Assembly: GCA_034638255.1 (NCBI GenBank)
Contig: JAWPGT010000001.1
Location: 124,001 to 188,000 of the forward strand
Direction of reading: 5' to 3'
DNA length: 64,000 bases
Source: Coprinus comatus
Lineage: Eukaryota; Basidiomycota; Agaricomycetes; Agaricales; Agaricaceae
Part shown: one piece after another, positions 1 to 12,229 of the stretch
How positions within the stretch are numbered: position 1 is the first letter of the stretch
Layout of the letters: each line of letters opens with the position of its first letter
The notes under the pieces: generated by a model
Databases searched by the model: none
Told to the model about the DNA's origin: nothing
The model's input: only the letters and a program-made list of their open reading frames with translations
Translations under genes and position numbers: made by a program

Positions 1-2543
1 AGCATTCTGCACTATGTCATGATCCCATCTGCCGTCGCATCGCGGGGGTTCAGACAGCCTTCTTGGTGTAAAGGAAGACAAAGAGGGTGTTTCTGGGTGG
101 GTTCTTCGATGAGCCAACGTGGCTAGGAGTGACGACCTTTGCTCCATATCTCTTGTCGTAGGGGAATTGTTAACCAATTGCTCATTATTGCGGTCATGAT
201 CTTCCAAAGGAGCCGATGCAGATACAGGACGGGCACCATCTGACAATGTTGTCGGTTGGAGTAAATGTGCTAATTCACTAGCTGTATCTGGCCAAAGTTG
301 ATCATCTGGACCTTGACCCGATTCGAGTCCTACTTTCTTTGTGTTGAAAACATCTCTATTCTCAATTATGAGGTCCGAATGGTTATATTGAGAACCGCTT
401 GCTGCAGGAGAGGGTGAGGGAGTACGCGTTACAAAACGATTGATTATTGGTGAGATCTCGTCCAAACGGGGAACAAGAGACCCTGTGGCTGCGTCGGGAA
501 CTTCGCTGGTAGGACGTTCAGTTACAGATGGTGGATGCATGTATCCCCATAAGAATGGTGGACTTTGTGCAGATCCAGCACTAGCATCAACTCCAATATT
601 GGCTTCAGAGGTACCGTGCTGTTGTGCCGAGACAATTGGGGTGTGGTTTGAAATAGCAGGAATAAACGCGTCAGGAGTTTTGATCTTTAGCAATGGATGG
701 GTTGCCGGATGTACAGGAATAGGGTGAGCTTCGCATACGTCACAAAGATCGAAATCAAGGCAATTAGGATGTAGGCATTTGTATCTGACACCAAAGATAT
801 GTTTGGAGCAAGCTGGAAAAGATCACCTGAGCAAATTGAAAAACGAAGATATCGATAACGTACCATTACAAGTAGCAAAGTGTTGTGCTCGGGATGTGGC
901 TTCACGGTGCTGAATCATATGGAGTAAATTTCTCGTTCATAAAAGCATTTACCACAAGACATACAATGAGGTCATCAGGATGCTTAAGGCGGACAAAGTT
1001 ATGTTGCGGATGTTCAGCCTGAGTGATACTAGTAGATTGTCACATTACTGTGTCACACCAAGCTTCAACGATGAACTTCTCACCTGAAGCAGGACGAACA
1101 AACGTCAAAGTCAGGACATTGAGTGCATTTCTATGTTGATTTTTATTTATTTACAGCTTAATCAGTTGAAGATATTCAACACTCACATAACGGTCTCCTT
1201 GAATGCGCGAATCACACAAGTCGCAGGTCGCAAAATGTAACACAACTTCTACAACTGGCTCTTCCATTTGACTACATTGACGATCTTGACGGTTGACGTT
1301 CACGGTGTGAACTATCACACGACCTGGTTCTGTTATGTCGAAGAACTGGTGGAAAGGATGATGTCTTGCTGCTGCCCCAGAAGTCAAACAAGTAGTACAC
1401 AAATCAAAGTCTGTACTCTCCCCGTGAATAGACTCATTATCAAAGAATAATTTTACGTACCTGGACAATCTAAACATTTGTGTCTAACACCCTGGATGAT
1501 AACATTACAATTATCGCAGACAATCCCTCTATGAATGACATGCTGAGGAATCCTGGGATTCGCCCCGGCGAAAGGGTCGTCCGGTACAGAGGGAATTGTA
1601 GACATAGGGCAGATCGGGTTTCTCATATTACGGGAGCTTGCACCCATCGGTGTTCCAGCTGAGCTAATACCAGGAGTAAACGAGTTTGATTGTTGATCCA
1701 CGCCTGCAGATGGGGAGAGGGCGGCAATTTCATGATGGCACCATCGATGTGAACCAAGTGTACTGAAACACAGAGGTGTACTTGTACGTGAACATTTGGA
1801 ACACTTGAGCAATGATTAGGTGGGTTTTCATTGAAAAGGATATAAGCTCACCACAACGATTTGGCAACCTTCACAGGTAAACCATGCATCAAGACCATGC
1901 TCCGTGCAAATAGAGCATAATGCTGCGTCCATCTCCCGTTCAAGACTACCAGACGGATTCAACGAAGAGGTGGGTGTCATATTGTTGAGATTATGCTCAA
2001 ATATTTGTCCGAGGTCATTTTTGAATTTAGCCATTAGATTTTCGAATTCAAATCGTGCAATTCGTATTGAGTTCTTCCCGGCGTTCTCTCTGTTACCTGC
2101 ATCCAAACCCCTGGTTGAGGAACCAGCACCTTCTGTCGTCCAAGAAGGCGGCTCCAGTGTACCACGGTTCATAAGTGTTGAGTTGACAACTGCCCTAGAT
2201 GTCGTTCTGTCACAGACCGAAAACCGAAGGAGACCATGTGGCCATAGCCTGTCTGTGTGAGGATTGATGCACCTCGTGTACTCCTCCTCATTGTGGACCT
2301 CACGTCCCAAGAGAATATGGCCACTTTCAGACCCTTGAGGAAAGAACAGTAACTTAAATATGTAGAACCTATGATCAACAGGAAACACGCGATAGAGCTT
2401 TGGAGGTTACGGTCAGCGTCGTCAGGCAAAAGAGAACGTGGGGTAAGCACCTGATTGCATAACTCTTCGTAGGAAGGAAAGGCATTGTCTGGGAAGGAGA
2501 GCTTGCGCGTTTCTCCGCGAAACATAGCCTTCACGATGAACAT
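1..2543 (-). CDS. NBR1/p62-like selective autophagy receptor (PB1 + multiple ZZ zinc fingers), C-terminus outside window
   Basis: Probable cargo receptor for selective autophagy. The start at 2543 opens a PB1-like domain split by an intron near 2390-2455: MFIVKAMFRGETRKLSF, then FYIFKLLFFPQGS. A Cys-rich B-box-like segment follows (CSICTEHGLDAWFTCEGC joined to CSKC..C..H..CHH). Three ZZ-type fingers come next, with cores CDNCNVIIQGVRHKC, CDLCDSRIQGDRYV plus CTQCPDFDVCSSC, and CNACSKHIFGVRYKC plus DFDLCDVC. Each ZZ core is interrupted by a short intron. After the last finger the frame stays open to base 1 through about 220 Ser/Pro-rich residues. PB1 followed by repeated ZZ fingers is the NBR1 arrangement. 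The four-tryptophan (FW) domain and LC3-interacting motif of that family are not visible and could lie beyond the window. A different ZZ-domain scaffold remains possible. Confidence 0.78.
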
Positions 2544-3498
2544 GTTGTTTTGGCCGTTTGGATGCTCAACGCAAAGATGCAGTGAGAGCTGTTGAAGTGC
2601 GCAATGGCTTCAAGGGCTGACCTGGGTACAGTAAGCCGAATCACGTGCTTGGTTCCCACGTCAATTATAGTAAAAACAAATATAATAAAAGACTGGCCAC
2701 TGATCCACACCGTATTGAGAGCCACAACCCATGCCCTGCTATTTGAGAGGCCTATAACTCGCATTCAGTTGAGTCATTTAGTTTCTGGTGGGCTACCAAG
2801 TCTCTATATGAAGATGTTCAGAAAAGAGCGTGCGGTGTTGTATTGAAGTATACCCACTGCCTAGTAGAGTCGGAATATAGGGCAATCTATAATCGTTGTT
2901 CTTTTGACTTTCAAGTGACAATAATAACAAATGATACCGACTCCTTCAACGGTGTCCGCTCCTGACCTGACCATCGCCTGGAGTATGATGGATCAAACCT
3001 AGAAGTTCTCAATAGTGCTCGTAGCGCATACGAACTTCTTAGTTTTGGATAGTACTACCCACTCCTGCATGGTGAAGCAGCAAGCTAGAGCCAGGAGAAC
3101 TCTGTTGACATTGTTATCAATCGTACTAATCAATCGATGTATAGTGGGAAAAACAACTGTCTTTGGATAGTCGACAAACTCAAAGTAACACGAGTCGGCT
3201 CGCAGTGCAAGGTCTAACTAGGAAAATCCCTGGTGGACGGACAGCTTCAGACAACTCCTAGGGGACTAATTTAGCCTAAAGCCACACTGAAAAAATAAAC
3301 TCATAAAAGACACTAAGAAACAAGTAATTTATTTGAAATCTTGACATTCTGTTATTAGAGTGAATCCACTAAACAAAACGGGGTATAATTAGAAGAACTG
3401 GAAGGAATTATTGGAATGTAAGTTCAAGCAAGCTCGAGTTCGGTGATCGAGGCCCAGCCACTAAATAAAACATGGACTCAGCCCACTGAGGAATGATA
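2544..3498. other. Intergenic, no gene recognised
   Basis: Upstream region of the NBR1-like gene and 3' flank of the O-methyltransferase gene. Short open frames here show no recognisable domain and no convincing splice structure. I see no RNA gene or transposon end. Confidence 0.6.
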
Positions 3499-5330
3499 TC
3501 ATACTACATCTACATACCGGGTAGCATTGACCTTCTTGATCTTGAGTCCACCCATGGTTACCATCTCCTCAAGCTGGGGTAGAGTACGTTCGAATGCTAT
3601 GGAAAGTGGTAAGTCGCATCAAGGGCATCAATTTCAATCATCTTACCATTGCACAAAGCAGTCAAAGCAACATTGATCTGGTGTTGAATACGACTGGATT
3701 CACCGAAATCCACAGGAACAAATTCGGGAGGAGGAACAGGTTGATACACTGTGGGTTCAAGTTTAGAGAGGGATTCCTTGAATGAGGGTCCAGTTGCCGA
3801 AGCCACGGATGGCTGGATGACAGTATCGATAACCAGGAGACGACTCTGAAATGGTAAGTCAGCCAATATAAAAGAATGTATCAAATTCATGAAAACTAAC
3901 ATCTTTATTCAAGACATCTCGAATGTTACGCAGCATCTTTGCACCTGTACAACGATCAGCATCTATCAAAAGGCCTTGTGTTTTTCAGCCTACCATCTTC
4001 GGTACTCCAATCGTGAAGGACTAAACTTTATAAACACCATGAAGAATCAGTGGACACCGTTGACATACCTCGTTGCATTACATAGACGTATTTTCCTTTG
4101 CGTTGCTGCGGTTTGAAAAAGTCCTGGGCCTCGAAGATAACCTTTTTGGAAAGACCCTTTGAGGCGATGAACGATTCAGCAGCTTCACGAGTTTGTGGGA
4201 GATCTTGCACGATGAACTGTTTAATCTCGGGATATCTATTCGGACTTCCCGTTAGTTTCCCATGGGGAGTGGGACTTCGAAGAACTCACTTGGTTGCTAA
4301 AGAACAACAAAGGGTTCCTTGTCCACCGCCGACGTCGACGATTCCATCTTTCCCTTGACAAATTTCGGCCCATGGGAAGTCGGCAGCAACACCGGGATCG
4401 GATGTGGGGCCGACGGCGCCCATCCTAAAATATTCTTAATACCTTGCCGTAACAGTAATACCTTTGACGTCAGGGTTGCTTACGCTAGACCAAATTTCAC
4501 AGCTTCTTGTGGATCCTTGGTTAACCAACCATCAGCACCGAAAAACGAAACATCCGTGTTGTAGGACAGTTGGAAGGCGGTGTGTACTTGATCGCTGTTC
4601 TCACGGAACTCAGGATCAGGGTGGTTTATCATGGCAGGGTATGCATCCGAAACTTTGCTAAACACCGCATTCCTACAAGTAGTCTTTAGGATGTAAAGGA
4701 CATAAACCACAATTTAAAAACGTACATGTAAGTTGCCAAGCTGTGACCAGGCTGGTCGCTCTTAATGATGTTGCTCATACGATTATTTGCAAAATAACCT
4801 TGACGAGGTTCCCGGAACCAACCCTGAGTGATCAACAGACGCAAGGCGCGTTCTGGTGCCTCATATGTAAGAGTAGCTTCATGCTGCAGCGAAAGAAAAT
4901 GTACCAAGTTTTGGACCATTAACACCAGTCTTGTCGGCAATTTCGTCGATATGGAGACCCTCCTCGGAATCACCGAGTATGGTCGCCAGGTCAATATCAG
5001 CAGCAAGGCGCAAGCTGGCAGACTCGAGATTCATCCAAGTATTAGCTGCAAGCGCGTCATATGGTGATTGAATGAGTGTTTTGACCAGGCCCTACACAGA
5101 AAATGAGTTTCAAACCGAACTAAGAATATTATATATACCAAACAAGCCAATGCTGTGCGGCGAGCCTCGAACATAGCAGGAGTGGGAAGATAAGTAATAT
5201 CGTCAGTGGCATGGGGCTTGGAGGTGTTCAGAGAGGGCTCAGACAGTTGCTGAGCTACAAGTTCTGCTTTGTAAACATCGAGAGCAGCATTGAGAGTGTT
5301 CTGGAGACTAGAGATTTCAGAGTAAGACAT
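3499..5330 (-). CDS. Class II (COMT-type) SAM-dependent O-methyltransferase
   Basis: Predicted to transfer a methyl group from S-adenosylmethionine to a hydroxyl of a small molecule; the substrate cannot be told from sequence. The start at 5330 (MSYSEISSLQ) opens a helical N-terminal dimerisation region. It includes a winged-helix part (LHIDEIADKTGV, then RALRLLITQGWFRE). The SAM site reads IVDVGGGQGTLCCSLATKYP near 4330. It is followed by the acidic end of the next strand (FIVQDLP) and by LHDWSTEDG, whose His matches the catalytic base of plant-type O-methyltransferases. The C-terminal exon after an intron at about 3597-3646 ends ..GLKIKKVNATRYVDVV, stop at 3499-3501. Several short introns break the gene. 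Such enzymes are common in fungal secondary metabolism, but no other biosynthetic gene is adjacent, so it looks stand-alone. Confidence 0.87.
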
Positions 5331-5605
5331 TGTAGAGAGTGGCAAACGACTGGAGTGCGAAGTCCGGAATGCTTGCCTAAATATGATACTAGTATGAGAC
5401 GACCAGTTGCCGGAAATGCGTCCCCACCAAATCGATATAACGTCAAGATAATCAGGATAAGTCACAAGGGACACGAGGGATTCCTAAGTTCCATGGGGAA
5501 CGTTCCAAACATAGGGCAGCATAGGGCGGTCTTGCTGTACATACATATACAGGGACCAATAATTCCCTACTAAAGTTAGCCGATGTTCAACGTTCAACAA
5601 GTGAC

Positions 5606-6101
5606 AGGACCCTTGAATATCCCTACTAAGGCTGGGTGCCAAAACTCCGGATTTTTGGCATTTTTTTCCGGACCAAAATTTCCGGTTTTGGCTCGGTTTT
5701 GCATCCGGCCTACCCACGTCGCGCTCAAATTTGTCGGGAATCCCGGACCCGGCCCCATAAATAAAAATAAAAATAGGGATGCCAAAAATTTTCTGCAAGT
5801 AACATTCGACGCGTTTAGTACTATGTACACCTATATACATCTCTAGAAGTAGTTGTATAATAATTAAATAGATGGTTTTTTGAATACTCCCTGGCACCTC
5901 ATTCATATAATGCAACCAAAACTACCACGCTACTGATTAGCGCGTAATATAACAAAAATTCCAAAAATTTCGGGCTAATTGGATGGTGATGAACTGCCCG
6001 CACATTTAGGACCTGGCCTCCATGTCTCAAAGGCATATGTCTGTTTTCGCCTCCGGCCATAGGCCGGATTTCTTTTTTTTTTTTTTTTTGGCAAGGGTCC
6101 T
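5606..6101. mobile_element. hAT-like MITE, copy A (496 bp, perfect 8-bp target duplication)
   Basis: The element starts AGGACCCTTGAATATCCC and ends CAAGGGTCCT, giving a perfect 10-bp terminal inverted repeat AGGACCCTTG. It is flanked by identical 8-bp direct repeats CAAGTGAC at 5598-5605 and 6102-6109. The interior has no gene, a T-tract at about 6071-6089 and a GC hairpin at 6052-6068. The left end and interior align by eye with copy C at 20340-20815, including shared CCTACCCAC and CAAAATTTGTC-like blocks. The 8-bp duplication fits hAT-superfamily transposition, but the parent transposase is not in this window. Confidence 0.85.
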
Positions 6102-6565
6102 CAAGTGACCAGAAGTTTGGTTACCTTTCCCAGACAGTCCCAATTTATTCACGGCCCATAGGAGCAACAGATAGCAACTGGGGTCCAGAGTTATGGTAGT
6201 GCTAACGTTTACAGGGTATACTCAACTGCCGAAGACTAACCCGTATTGATATTGAACCCAATGCTGTTACTTATGTGGAGTGTATCCGTAATATACCGTA
6301 AGATTGATGAGAAGTTTTTTGGGGTTCCTAAAACTCGCCTAAAACTTTCAACCCGACAACTTTTTTTTTTTTACTTCCTCACCCCTTCCCTAGACTTCTT
6401 TGTGACAAAACCAGGCCCAAATTTTGCCCAAACAGAACAAACCCTGGAAAGGGTGGGCGGAGTCTAACTTGTGACATATCGCTTCTTTTTCCAACGGATA
6501 ATTCCTTGATGGCGTCTCCTAGTTGTGGATCACTGTTTAATGCCATAAGCCCCGGTTGGTCTACT

Positions 6566-6574
6566 TATAAAAAG
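6566..6574 (+). promoter_or_regulatory. TATA box of the DUF6534 gene
   Basis: TATAAAAAG lies about 90 bp before the ATG at 6665, on the coding strand. A C-rich pyrimidine tract follows near 6610, a common fungal core-promoter layout. Confidence 0.6.
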
Positions 6575-6664
6575 GTCTGGTGGACTCGTCAACAACTCAG
6601 AAGATATCTCCCTCCCCCCCATTGGAACATCATCGCAGATAATCCGTTCTTTTAAACTGTCAAC

Positions 6665-8234
6665 ATGGGTGCATTTGATACCACCGTGGGTTAGTTAGCA
6701 CTTAGTACGATTCTATCCGCCCTGCTGATCTCATTATTGCATAAGGTGTCCTCCTTCTCGGTCTATTCTGTGAGTATCTCGATTTCATATATGTTTCATT
6801 TCGACTAAATGAAACATAAAATGAAACAGTGAACACGTATTTGTATGGTTTCGTGACATACCAATTCCTAGTCTACAAGAATACAAGTAAGTTCTTCCTG
6901 TATTCTAAGTCGTGCTAGTTTTATTCATCATTGTTTCACAGAATTCAATGATCCAATGTGGATTAAGTATGTCGACTATTCGAACGTACTGCCCCTTTGC
7001 CTTAACCATTATTTATTCACAGGGCGGTAGTGGCTGTACTTTTCGTCACTGACACCCTACACAGTGCAGTGTAAGTTGTTATAAATTATTCCTAATTATA
7101 TGGTGCTTAACAAGGGTTCCAGTGCGATTTACGCAGGTTGGGAGATGTGGTAAGTCGGCACTCAATTGATTCAACACATTGTTCAAACGTTCATCTGTGA
7201 GCTTAGTGTCACCAATTTTGCCAATCCCGCAAGTTTATTCTGTATGTTTCTGGAACCCATATTTCCTTCTTATCCTTATAATACCTTCACAGTCGTTGGA
7301 TGGACTATCCCCTTCACCGCTGTTGCAACTGCTTTTGCTGCTATCTTGACTCAAGGTTTCCTTGCTCATCGGTATGTAGTGAGACTGGCTCAAGTGTTTT
7401 TCTACGGCTCACCATTCTATAGCGTTCTCCTTTTGACTAAGAACAAACTTATTACTGGTCTTATCAGTCTGCTGAGTGCCATTGGTTTCGCCTTCGGCCT
7501 TTACGTTGGTATTGAATGCGGAATCATCGACGAGTGAGCGTATTTGCTACCCAATAATTAGTAGATACTAACTTCCGGCTTACAGTGTCCGTAATTTTAA
7601 ACCCTGCAACCATATGTAATTTGTTGGCTCGGCTTCCAGACCTGTGCCGATTTGCTCATCACAGGTAGGTATCTACCGTCTGCTGTGCTTACAATTGCTT
7701 ATTTGCGCCAGGAATCTTGACCTATGTACTCTCACGTTCGCGTACTGGCTTCAGGAAAACTGATACAGTAATCAACCGTCTCATCCGTGGTGCCATTCAA
7801 ACTGGACTTTTTGCGTCTATCTTTGCTTTGGCCGATTTGTTCAGTTTCGTACTCCATGGGGACACAAACCTTTATGCCATGTTTGCATATCCCATTGGCC
7901 GCATCTATACCAATGTAAGTATTAGGGTTTGTTCCTTGCATTGTCTAATTGTTCTCTTTAGACACTTTTGGACACCCTCAATGCCCGTGTTGACCTTAAG
8001 CGCACTGCCGCTGGTACCATGGATGCTGATACATCTGTAAGACTCACAACGCATCATTATTCATCTTATTCATTTTAATTTCCATAGAATGGAACCTACC
8101 GTCTTCAGAACCAGAGTCAGACGTTGGGCAACGTCCACTCGATTCAAGTCCAAAAGGATACTGTCACTGATTTTGCTGAGGGTGCCAGTATCGATGCGAA
8201 AGATAGTAGTATCTACACACCAAACCAAGTATAG
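6665..8234 (+). CDS. DUF6534-domain integral membrane protein
   Basis: Multi-pass membrane protein of a family expanded in Agaricomycetes; its molecular role is unknown. The protein starts MGAFDTTVG and continues across introns through GLFLNTYLYGFVTYQFLVYK. Further hydrophobic segments include AVVAVLFVTDTLHSAV, VVGWTIPFTAVATAF and LISLLSAIGFAFGLYVG. The conserved C-terminal block NRLIRGAIQTGLFASIFALA..YPIGRIYTN then continues after an intron as LDTLNARVDLK, which is the DUF6534 signature. The tail is hydrophilic and ends YTPNQV, stop 8232-8234. The gene is heavily split: the first coding exon is 25 nt (6665-6689) and the second 24 nt (6746-6769). About seven membrane spans are expected. Confidence 0.82.
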
Positions 8235-8396
8235 AATTAGGTGGATGGAAATTTATCTCGGTTCTTTAGTATGAAATTTTTGTTAGTCGTGCTATCTTGT
8301 TAATCTTGTTATACCCTTGCTTTTCGGAATATGACATCATTCGTTTTTATGCAAATTGATTGCGCTGTGTGTACATCAATTGAACATCATAGCAAG

Positions 8397-9251
8397 ATGG
8401 AAGACTATAAACTCCTAAGCACCACGAGATGGGATAAGTCACTGGAAGATCTACGATGGAACGACGATAACGAAGGACCTTCTCCTTTTCTTTTGCTTCC
8501 TTATCACCACCGACGTCTTATCGATGCAGCACAGCAGCACTGTTGGGGAAAAGGCGAAGAAACGCTTAGTTACGACGCATTCAAGTCTGCATGCCAGAAG
8601 GCGGTCGCAGGTCATCAAGCACTTGTTCAGACTCTCGGTCTCAGAGTAAGTGTACCACTTTGCGTTGTACTCCATACTAAGTGTAAAGTTTTATGTTATA
8701 CTCAGTTACGGATTACACTAGATCGCTCAGCGGTCATAAATATCGATTGTGCCCCAATCCCACATTTAACAGAAGATCCAAGTCACCTCGTACACTGGAG
8801 GCCTACGGATCCGATACGCAATGCACAATTAGATGTCCGGATTGATAGTGGGCACATCATACCATCATTATTCACACGAACCAAAACAACGCAACGCTCT
8901 CATTACGACGACGCACGCACACGAAATGCTGTACCGCCTCTGACGGCTCCTCAGGGTACCCATATTGATGTGCTCTTGGTCGATGAACATAACTATATAC
9001 TTGAATGCACAATCTTCAATATAGCGTTCTATCGAGAATCACGCTGGATCACGCCTCATGCAAAATATGGCAGTCTACCTGGTGTATTTCGTCAATGGCT
9101 TCTTGATCAAGGCTTTATACACGAAGATAAGGATGGTGTACTCCTGAAGGATAGTGTGCTCGACGGGGAGTTCGTTTTATTATTCAATGGAGCGCAAGGT
9201 TGTCGGATTGGGAAAATTAACATTAGGGATGAGGGGCACAAAATGGACTGA
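8397..9251 (+). CDS. Class IV aminotransferase-fold enzyme, likely aminodeoxychorismate lyase (ABZ2-like)
   Basis: PLP enzyme of the branched-chain aminotransferase/D-amino-acid aminotransferase fold. The best guess is 4-amino-4-deoxychorismate lyase, which makes p-aminobenzoate for folate. The probable PLP lysine sits in TKTTQRSHYDDAR, matching the KT..R..YD.AR pattern. Later motifs are ECTIFNIAFYRESRWITP, GSLPGVFRQWLL and LFNGAQGCRIGKI. I chose the Met at 8397 (MEDYKLLSTTRWD) because the family usually begins near such a block; an in-frame ATG at 8331 would add 22 residues. A 60-nt intron at 8646-8705 is a multiple of three and has no stop, so unspliced reading stays open. Its stop codon lies 9 bp from the convergent UTP13 stop. 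A different aminotransferase specificity cannot be excluded. Confidence 0.75.
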   Translation: MEDYKLLSTTRWDKSLEDLRWNDDNEGPSPFLLLPYHHRRLIDAAQQHCWGKGEETLSYDAFKSACQKAVAGHQALVQTLGLRVSVPLCVVLHTKCKVLCYTQLRITLDRSAVINIDCAPIPHLTEDPSHLVHWRPTDPIRNAQLDVRIDSGHIIPSLFTRTKTTQRSHYDDARTRNAVPPLTAPQGTHIDVLLVDEHNYILECTIFNIAFYRESRWITPHAKYGSLPGVFRQWLLDQGFIHEDKDGVLLKDSVLDGEFVLLFNGAQGCRIGKINIRDEGHKMD

Positions 9252-9260
9252 GCTTTATAC

Positions 9261-12229
9261 TCAAAGCACTGCATCGACTTCCATGTCATAGTCATCTTCT
9301 ACATCGAAAATCCCATCATCCATTTCTCCCAGAATATAGTCAACCACGTAACTCTCTTGCAAGAGTCGATCAATTTTAGACAGATGACGCTCGGTATACG
9401 GGATGATCGCCTCAATGAGCTCCTTCACAGTGGTCGACTCTGTCGATTTGCTAGAGGAATCATCAGGATTTGTGCAGGATCGTGCGCTTAGTCCATCATC
9501 AAAAACTCTCATCACGTCGTCCGCTGACCTCAGCTTGACAACCGCATAGAGAACTCGTTGTGCAACGTTGCTTGTCTTCGCGTTGGAGTTCCAGTTCCGT
9601 ATGTAAGAAAGTAGTTTGATGAGATCTGAAGTTGCTAGTGTACGAATTACTTCGTCCACAAGCACATCACCAGTGTATGTATCTTGCGCGTCACTGGGCG
9701 TCGATGCAATGTTTTTGAAAAGTAAGTAAAGCCTGCCTGTCTGTTCCATTGCTAGGGCAAGTGCAATGGCTTTCCTATAGTCCCGGAGTGCGACGTAGTT
9801 CAGAAAGTCTTGGTCCCTTGGATTGCATTCAGCCGACAGTTTAAAGGCAGAAAGCAATTCACTTACTTGGCAACAAGTTCTGCACGCTTGTTCTCTTTTT
9901 CAGCGACCTCAGCCTCAGTGCTGTCTTCCCAAAAGGTGAGAACAGAATCTGCAGCCCCTGACACCAGGGTTTTGTCATCTGAGCTTACAGCTAGGGCCCA
10001 GACCTAATGTATAATTAGCTCTGCGATGAAAACTAGGCTAGGAGGAAATACCTTGTCCTCATGGTTATCAAGCGTTGTTACACACTCCTCGTCTTGGATA
10101 TTCCAGATTTTGACCAAACCATCGGAAGCAGATGTTACAAGTTGAGCTCCCACAGAGAGAAAATCAACCCGTAGAACGGAGTTCGTATGTCCTTCAAAGG
10201 TCTTAACGCAGGAAAAGTCATCCAAGTTCCATAACTTGACGGTCTTGTCACCGCTGCCGGTAGCCACCAACCTTTCGCTTGGACTAAAACTGACGGTCCA
10301 TACCCCTCTTTTGTGTCCTTTACATGTTCCAATATGTTTGAGCTCTCCTCGAGCGGAGGTTGTTTTTGAGCCAGGTGTGTATTCTATTGCGTATATCTTG
10401 GCAGTTTTATCTTGCGATCCGGAGACGAGAAGACAATTATTGGGTGAGACATCTAACGAGTTTATGTCCTTTTCGTGCGCCTTGAAAGTTGTTAGACTTG
10501 AACACCGTGTAGGATTCACGTCCGACGAAATATCTAACGAGTCATCGATGGTTGATAGATCCCACATCTTGATAGTTCGATCTTGGCTTCCTGTGAACAT
10601 AAAACAGGGGTGCCCTCCCTCGTGCTCTTTACGCGGCATTGCAATAGCACCTACACTCTCGGCATGACCTTCACATATCCCAATACAACTGTATCCCCAA
10701 TCTCCGGTGCCTTGGGGTGTGGTGCTTGACCATACTCGGGCTGTTTTATCCTTACTTGCACTAACCAAGTATTTTCCATCAGCAGAACTCGTGAGAGCAA
10801 GAACAATTTCGGTATGTCCACTCAGTAATCGGGCATCGAATGTGTTGGTAGTGTATACTCGTATGAGGGAAGAGTTAGTGGCGATAGCCAGATAAGCATC
10901 TGCCACATTCACAGATGCCTCGCGAGATGATAGAAAAGTAGCATCAATGATTTCATCGTTGTAACCAATCAATTGACGCTGTATTTTCCCGCTAAGCAAA
11001 GAATAACAGAGAATATTCTGGTCGTCATGAACAGAAGCAATAGTTGACGTTGTAGGCACGAATCTGAGTCCATGGGAGTTGGTTAGATGGTGCAATTTAC
11101 GGAAATTTATGACACATACAATACACTATTTATTTGCCGTTGTTCCTCCTCCTCTGCAATCTCCTCGCCAGAACGCCAAATGACTTCACCAGATTGAACA
11201 TTCCAAATGCGGATAATACCCTTTGAACCACCTGTGTAAAAGTGAAGGCCTTCTCTAGCATTGTTGAAAGAGGCAATCTGGTCTGCAGGTAGGAAACCAA
11301 CGGACTCCGCTCTCTCAAGAACTGGAATGGTCTTGGCGAGAACCGGTTGTATCGTTGTTGTTGCCTTTTTGGATGAGGAGGGTTTAGCGTATAAATCCCA
11401 GATGATTGCAACAGAGTCTCTTCCGGCGCTAATTAACCAACGACCATCTCCAGATACATCAAGACCTCTGGGTACGGAAACATGGCCTTCTAATATGGCC
11501 TCAGGTTTTCCACCCGCAGAGGATGTCGATGCACCATTGGTAAGGTTGAACATACGTATGTGGGTATCGACTGAAGCAGTGACGAGTCGCATTGTTGGTG
11601 TCTCGATTGAAGAAGCATCCCGAGGGTAATGGAAAGCCAAAGCGCTAACCACACCACCATGACCTTTGAATATATGAGTCACGAAGCCCCGTTGAATGTC
11701 CCATACTTTCACAACCCCATCTGCAGAACCAGAAGCAAGATAAGTGGAAGTTGGGTCAGCCTTGCAGACGTGGACAGGAGAATCATGTGCGCGGGCAATG
11801 GTTCGAAGAGGTTGTACTCGTTTTGGTATGTTTTCGAGGCCTGTGGGCAATTCGTATATTCGTAGAGCCAAGGACGCAGAAAATGTGATTAGATGGCTGC
11901 CAGAAGGAGTCACGCAGAGAGAGTGGATGGTTTGGGAGTCCTAGATGCTGATGAATCAACCATTACACCAAATATCCGCACGTAGAAACATACCCCCACG
12001 AATTTACAGATTTCTTGGCCAGTTTGAATATTAGTCAACAAAATATCTTCGCCGACGCAAGTGACAATCCGTGAACCTTCTGGCGTAAAAGTTATTGGGC
12101 CAGAAGTGTACAGTGGACCAAGCGACCGTACATTTTTGAAGCTGAAATTCACTTATGATAAAAGTACAGTCCACAATCCAAAAACACTTACGCAGTTTTG
12201 AGAGACGGACGAATTGAAGCAATGGCCAT
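9261..12229 (-). CDS. UTP13: UTP13, WD40 component of the small-subunit processome (U3 snoRNP)
   Basis: Nucleolar protein (human TBL3) of the UTP-B complex, needed for early 18S rRNA processing. The first exon encodes MAIASIRPSLKT at 12229. It is followed by SLGPLYTSGPITFTPEGSRI, the usual UTP13 N-terminal start. A long run of WD40 blades follows, for example SGSADGVVKVWDI, TGSQDRTIKMWDL, SGSQDKTAKIYAI, ATGSGDKTVKLWNLDD and TSASDGLVKIWNI. The C-terminal Utp13 helical domain carries FLNYVALRDYRKAIALALAM and ends in an acidic tail at 9261. Introns lie near 9870-10005, 11090-11140, 11940-12000 and just after the first exon. Length and domain order match the family. Confidence 0.93.

Noticed and set aside
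5583..5846. Overlapping frames on both strands at 5484-5915
   Set aside because: They fall in MITE copy A and have biased composition; there is no protein family signal.
3499..9251. Secondary-metabolite cluster around the O-methyltransferase
   Set aside because: No synthase, P450 or other tailoring gene is adjacent; the neighbours are a receptor, a membrane protein and a probable folate-pathway enzyme.
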